DNA of 64,000 nucleotides from Agapetus fuscipes (Eukaryota; Arthropoda; Insecta; Trichoptera; Glossosomatidae): positions 2,046,001-2,110,000 of the forward strand of contig OX637342.1 of NCBI GenBank assembly GCA_951799405.1, read 5' to 3'. A program made the translations under genes and the position numbers. The notes under the pieces are model-generated. The model saw only the letters and a program-made list of their open reading frames with translations, was not told the DNA's origin and did no database searches. Numbering within the stretch: the stretch's first letter is position 1; every line of letters starts with the position of its first letter. Shown here in pieces: positions 63,777 to 64,000 of this stretch.

Positions 63777-63945
63777 TATAATCTATACATCTATAATCAA
63801 TGTTGCAATGATATAATATGTATGAACTTTTGAGATGCAAGTGCATTTAATGCATGCCCATAAGCAGACAGATGTGAGGTTGCATGCTGAATTTGTACTT
63901 ACAAAATAAATCACATCTCAAATGAACATAAACTCTGCAACACGT
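63777..63945 (-). repeat. R1 repeat, minus copy, 5'-truncated
   Basis: CTATAATCTATACATCTATA, ATGTTGCAATGATATAATAT, GCATGCCCATAAGCAGACAG and CTCAAATGAACATAAACTCT; the central and 5' blocks are lost. Confidence 0.75.
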
Positions 63946-64000
63946 AAGTCGCAATCATTTCATCTTCATATTAAATACCATTTCATTTGAAGTGGGAATA

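Overview
The window looks like intergenic DNA from an insect or other arthropod nuclear genome. It is AT-rich and has no operons, no ribosome-binding sites and no long open reading frame. It is packed with eukaryotic repeats: tRNA-derived SINEs, 3' ends of non-LTR retrotransposons (LINEs), Penelope-type hammerhead motifs, and DNA transposons with target-site duplications (TSDs). The LINE C-terminal protein fragments resemble those common in Lepidoptera and other insects, but the order cannot be fixed from the sequence alone. Almost every open frame of 60-100 codons is a chance frame or lies inside a repeat. The only candidate host coding sequence is a 26-codon open end at bases 3-80, possibly the last exon of a gene entering from the left.

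Layout. Bases 1-4.4 kb hold the possible terminal exon, a SINE remnant, a Tigger/pogo-like element (880-1694), a 31-bp minisatellite and, inside it, a PIF/Harbinger-like element that still carries a MADF-domain frame (3430-4119). From 4.4 to 24 kb there are LINE 3'-end repeats, tRNA-SINEs, a MITE family with 4-bp TSDs, a composite hAT-like element (9306-11120), an element with 30-bp perfect terminal inverted repeats (TIRs; 15381-16144) and a foldback element built of 15-bp repeats. 24485-26825 is an almost complete DNA transposon with an 8-bp TSD and a broken transposase-like gene. 27.4-28.9 kb carries two inverted-repeat structures with hammerhead ribozyme motifs. 29-60 kb is a mosaic of nested SINE, LINE and MITE insertions with a ~120-bp satellite at 30.2-30.9 kb. 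60-64 kb holds two palindromic MITEs, SINE remnants and mostly featureless AT-rich DNA.

How the parts relate. The most abundant repeat (about 30 copies, here called R1, ~250 bp) is the 3' untranslated region of a LINE. Every copy of that LINE's C-terminal coding end in the window is followed by R1, about 110-450 bp downstream. Many free R1 copies start at the same base and one has a perfect 9-bp TSD, so R1 behaves as a separate SINE-like unit mobilised by the LINE. Nested insertions with TSDs give relative ages: 4-bp-TSD MITE (old), then tRNA-SINE pieces, then R1. Two R1 copies 17.5 kb apart read identical, so movement was recent. The hammerhead motifs mark Penelope-like retroelement debris.
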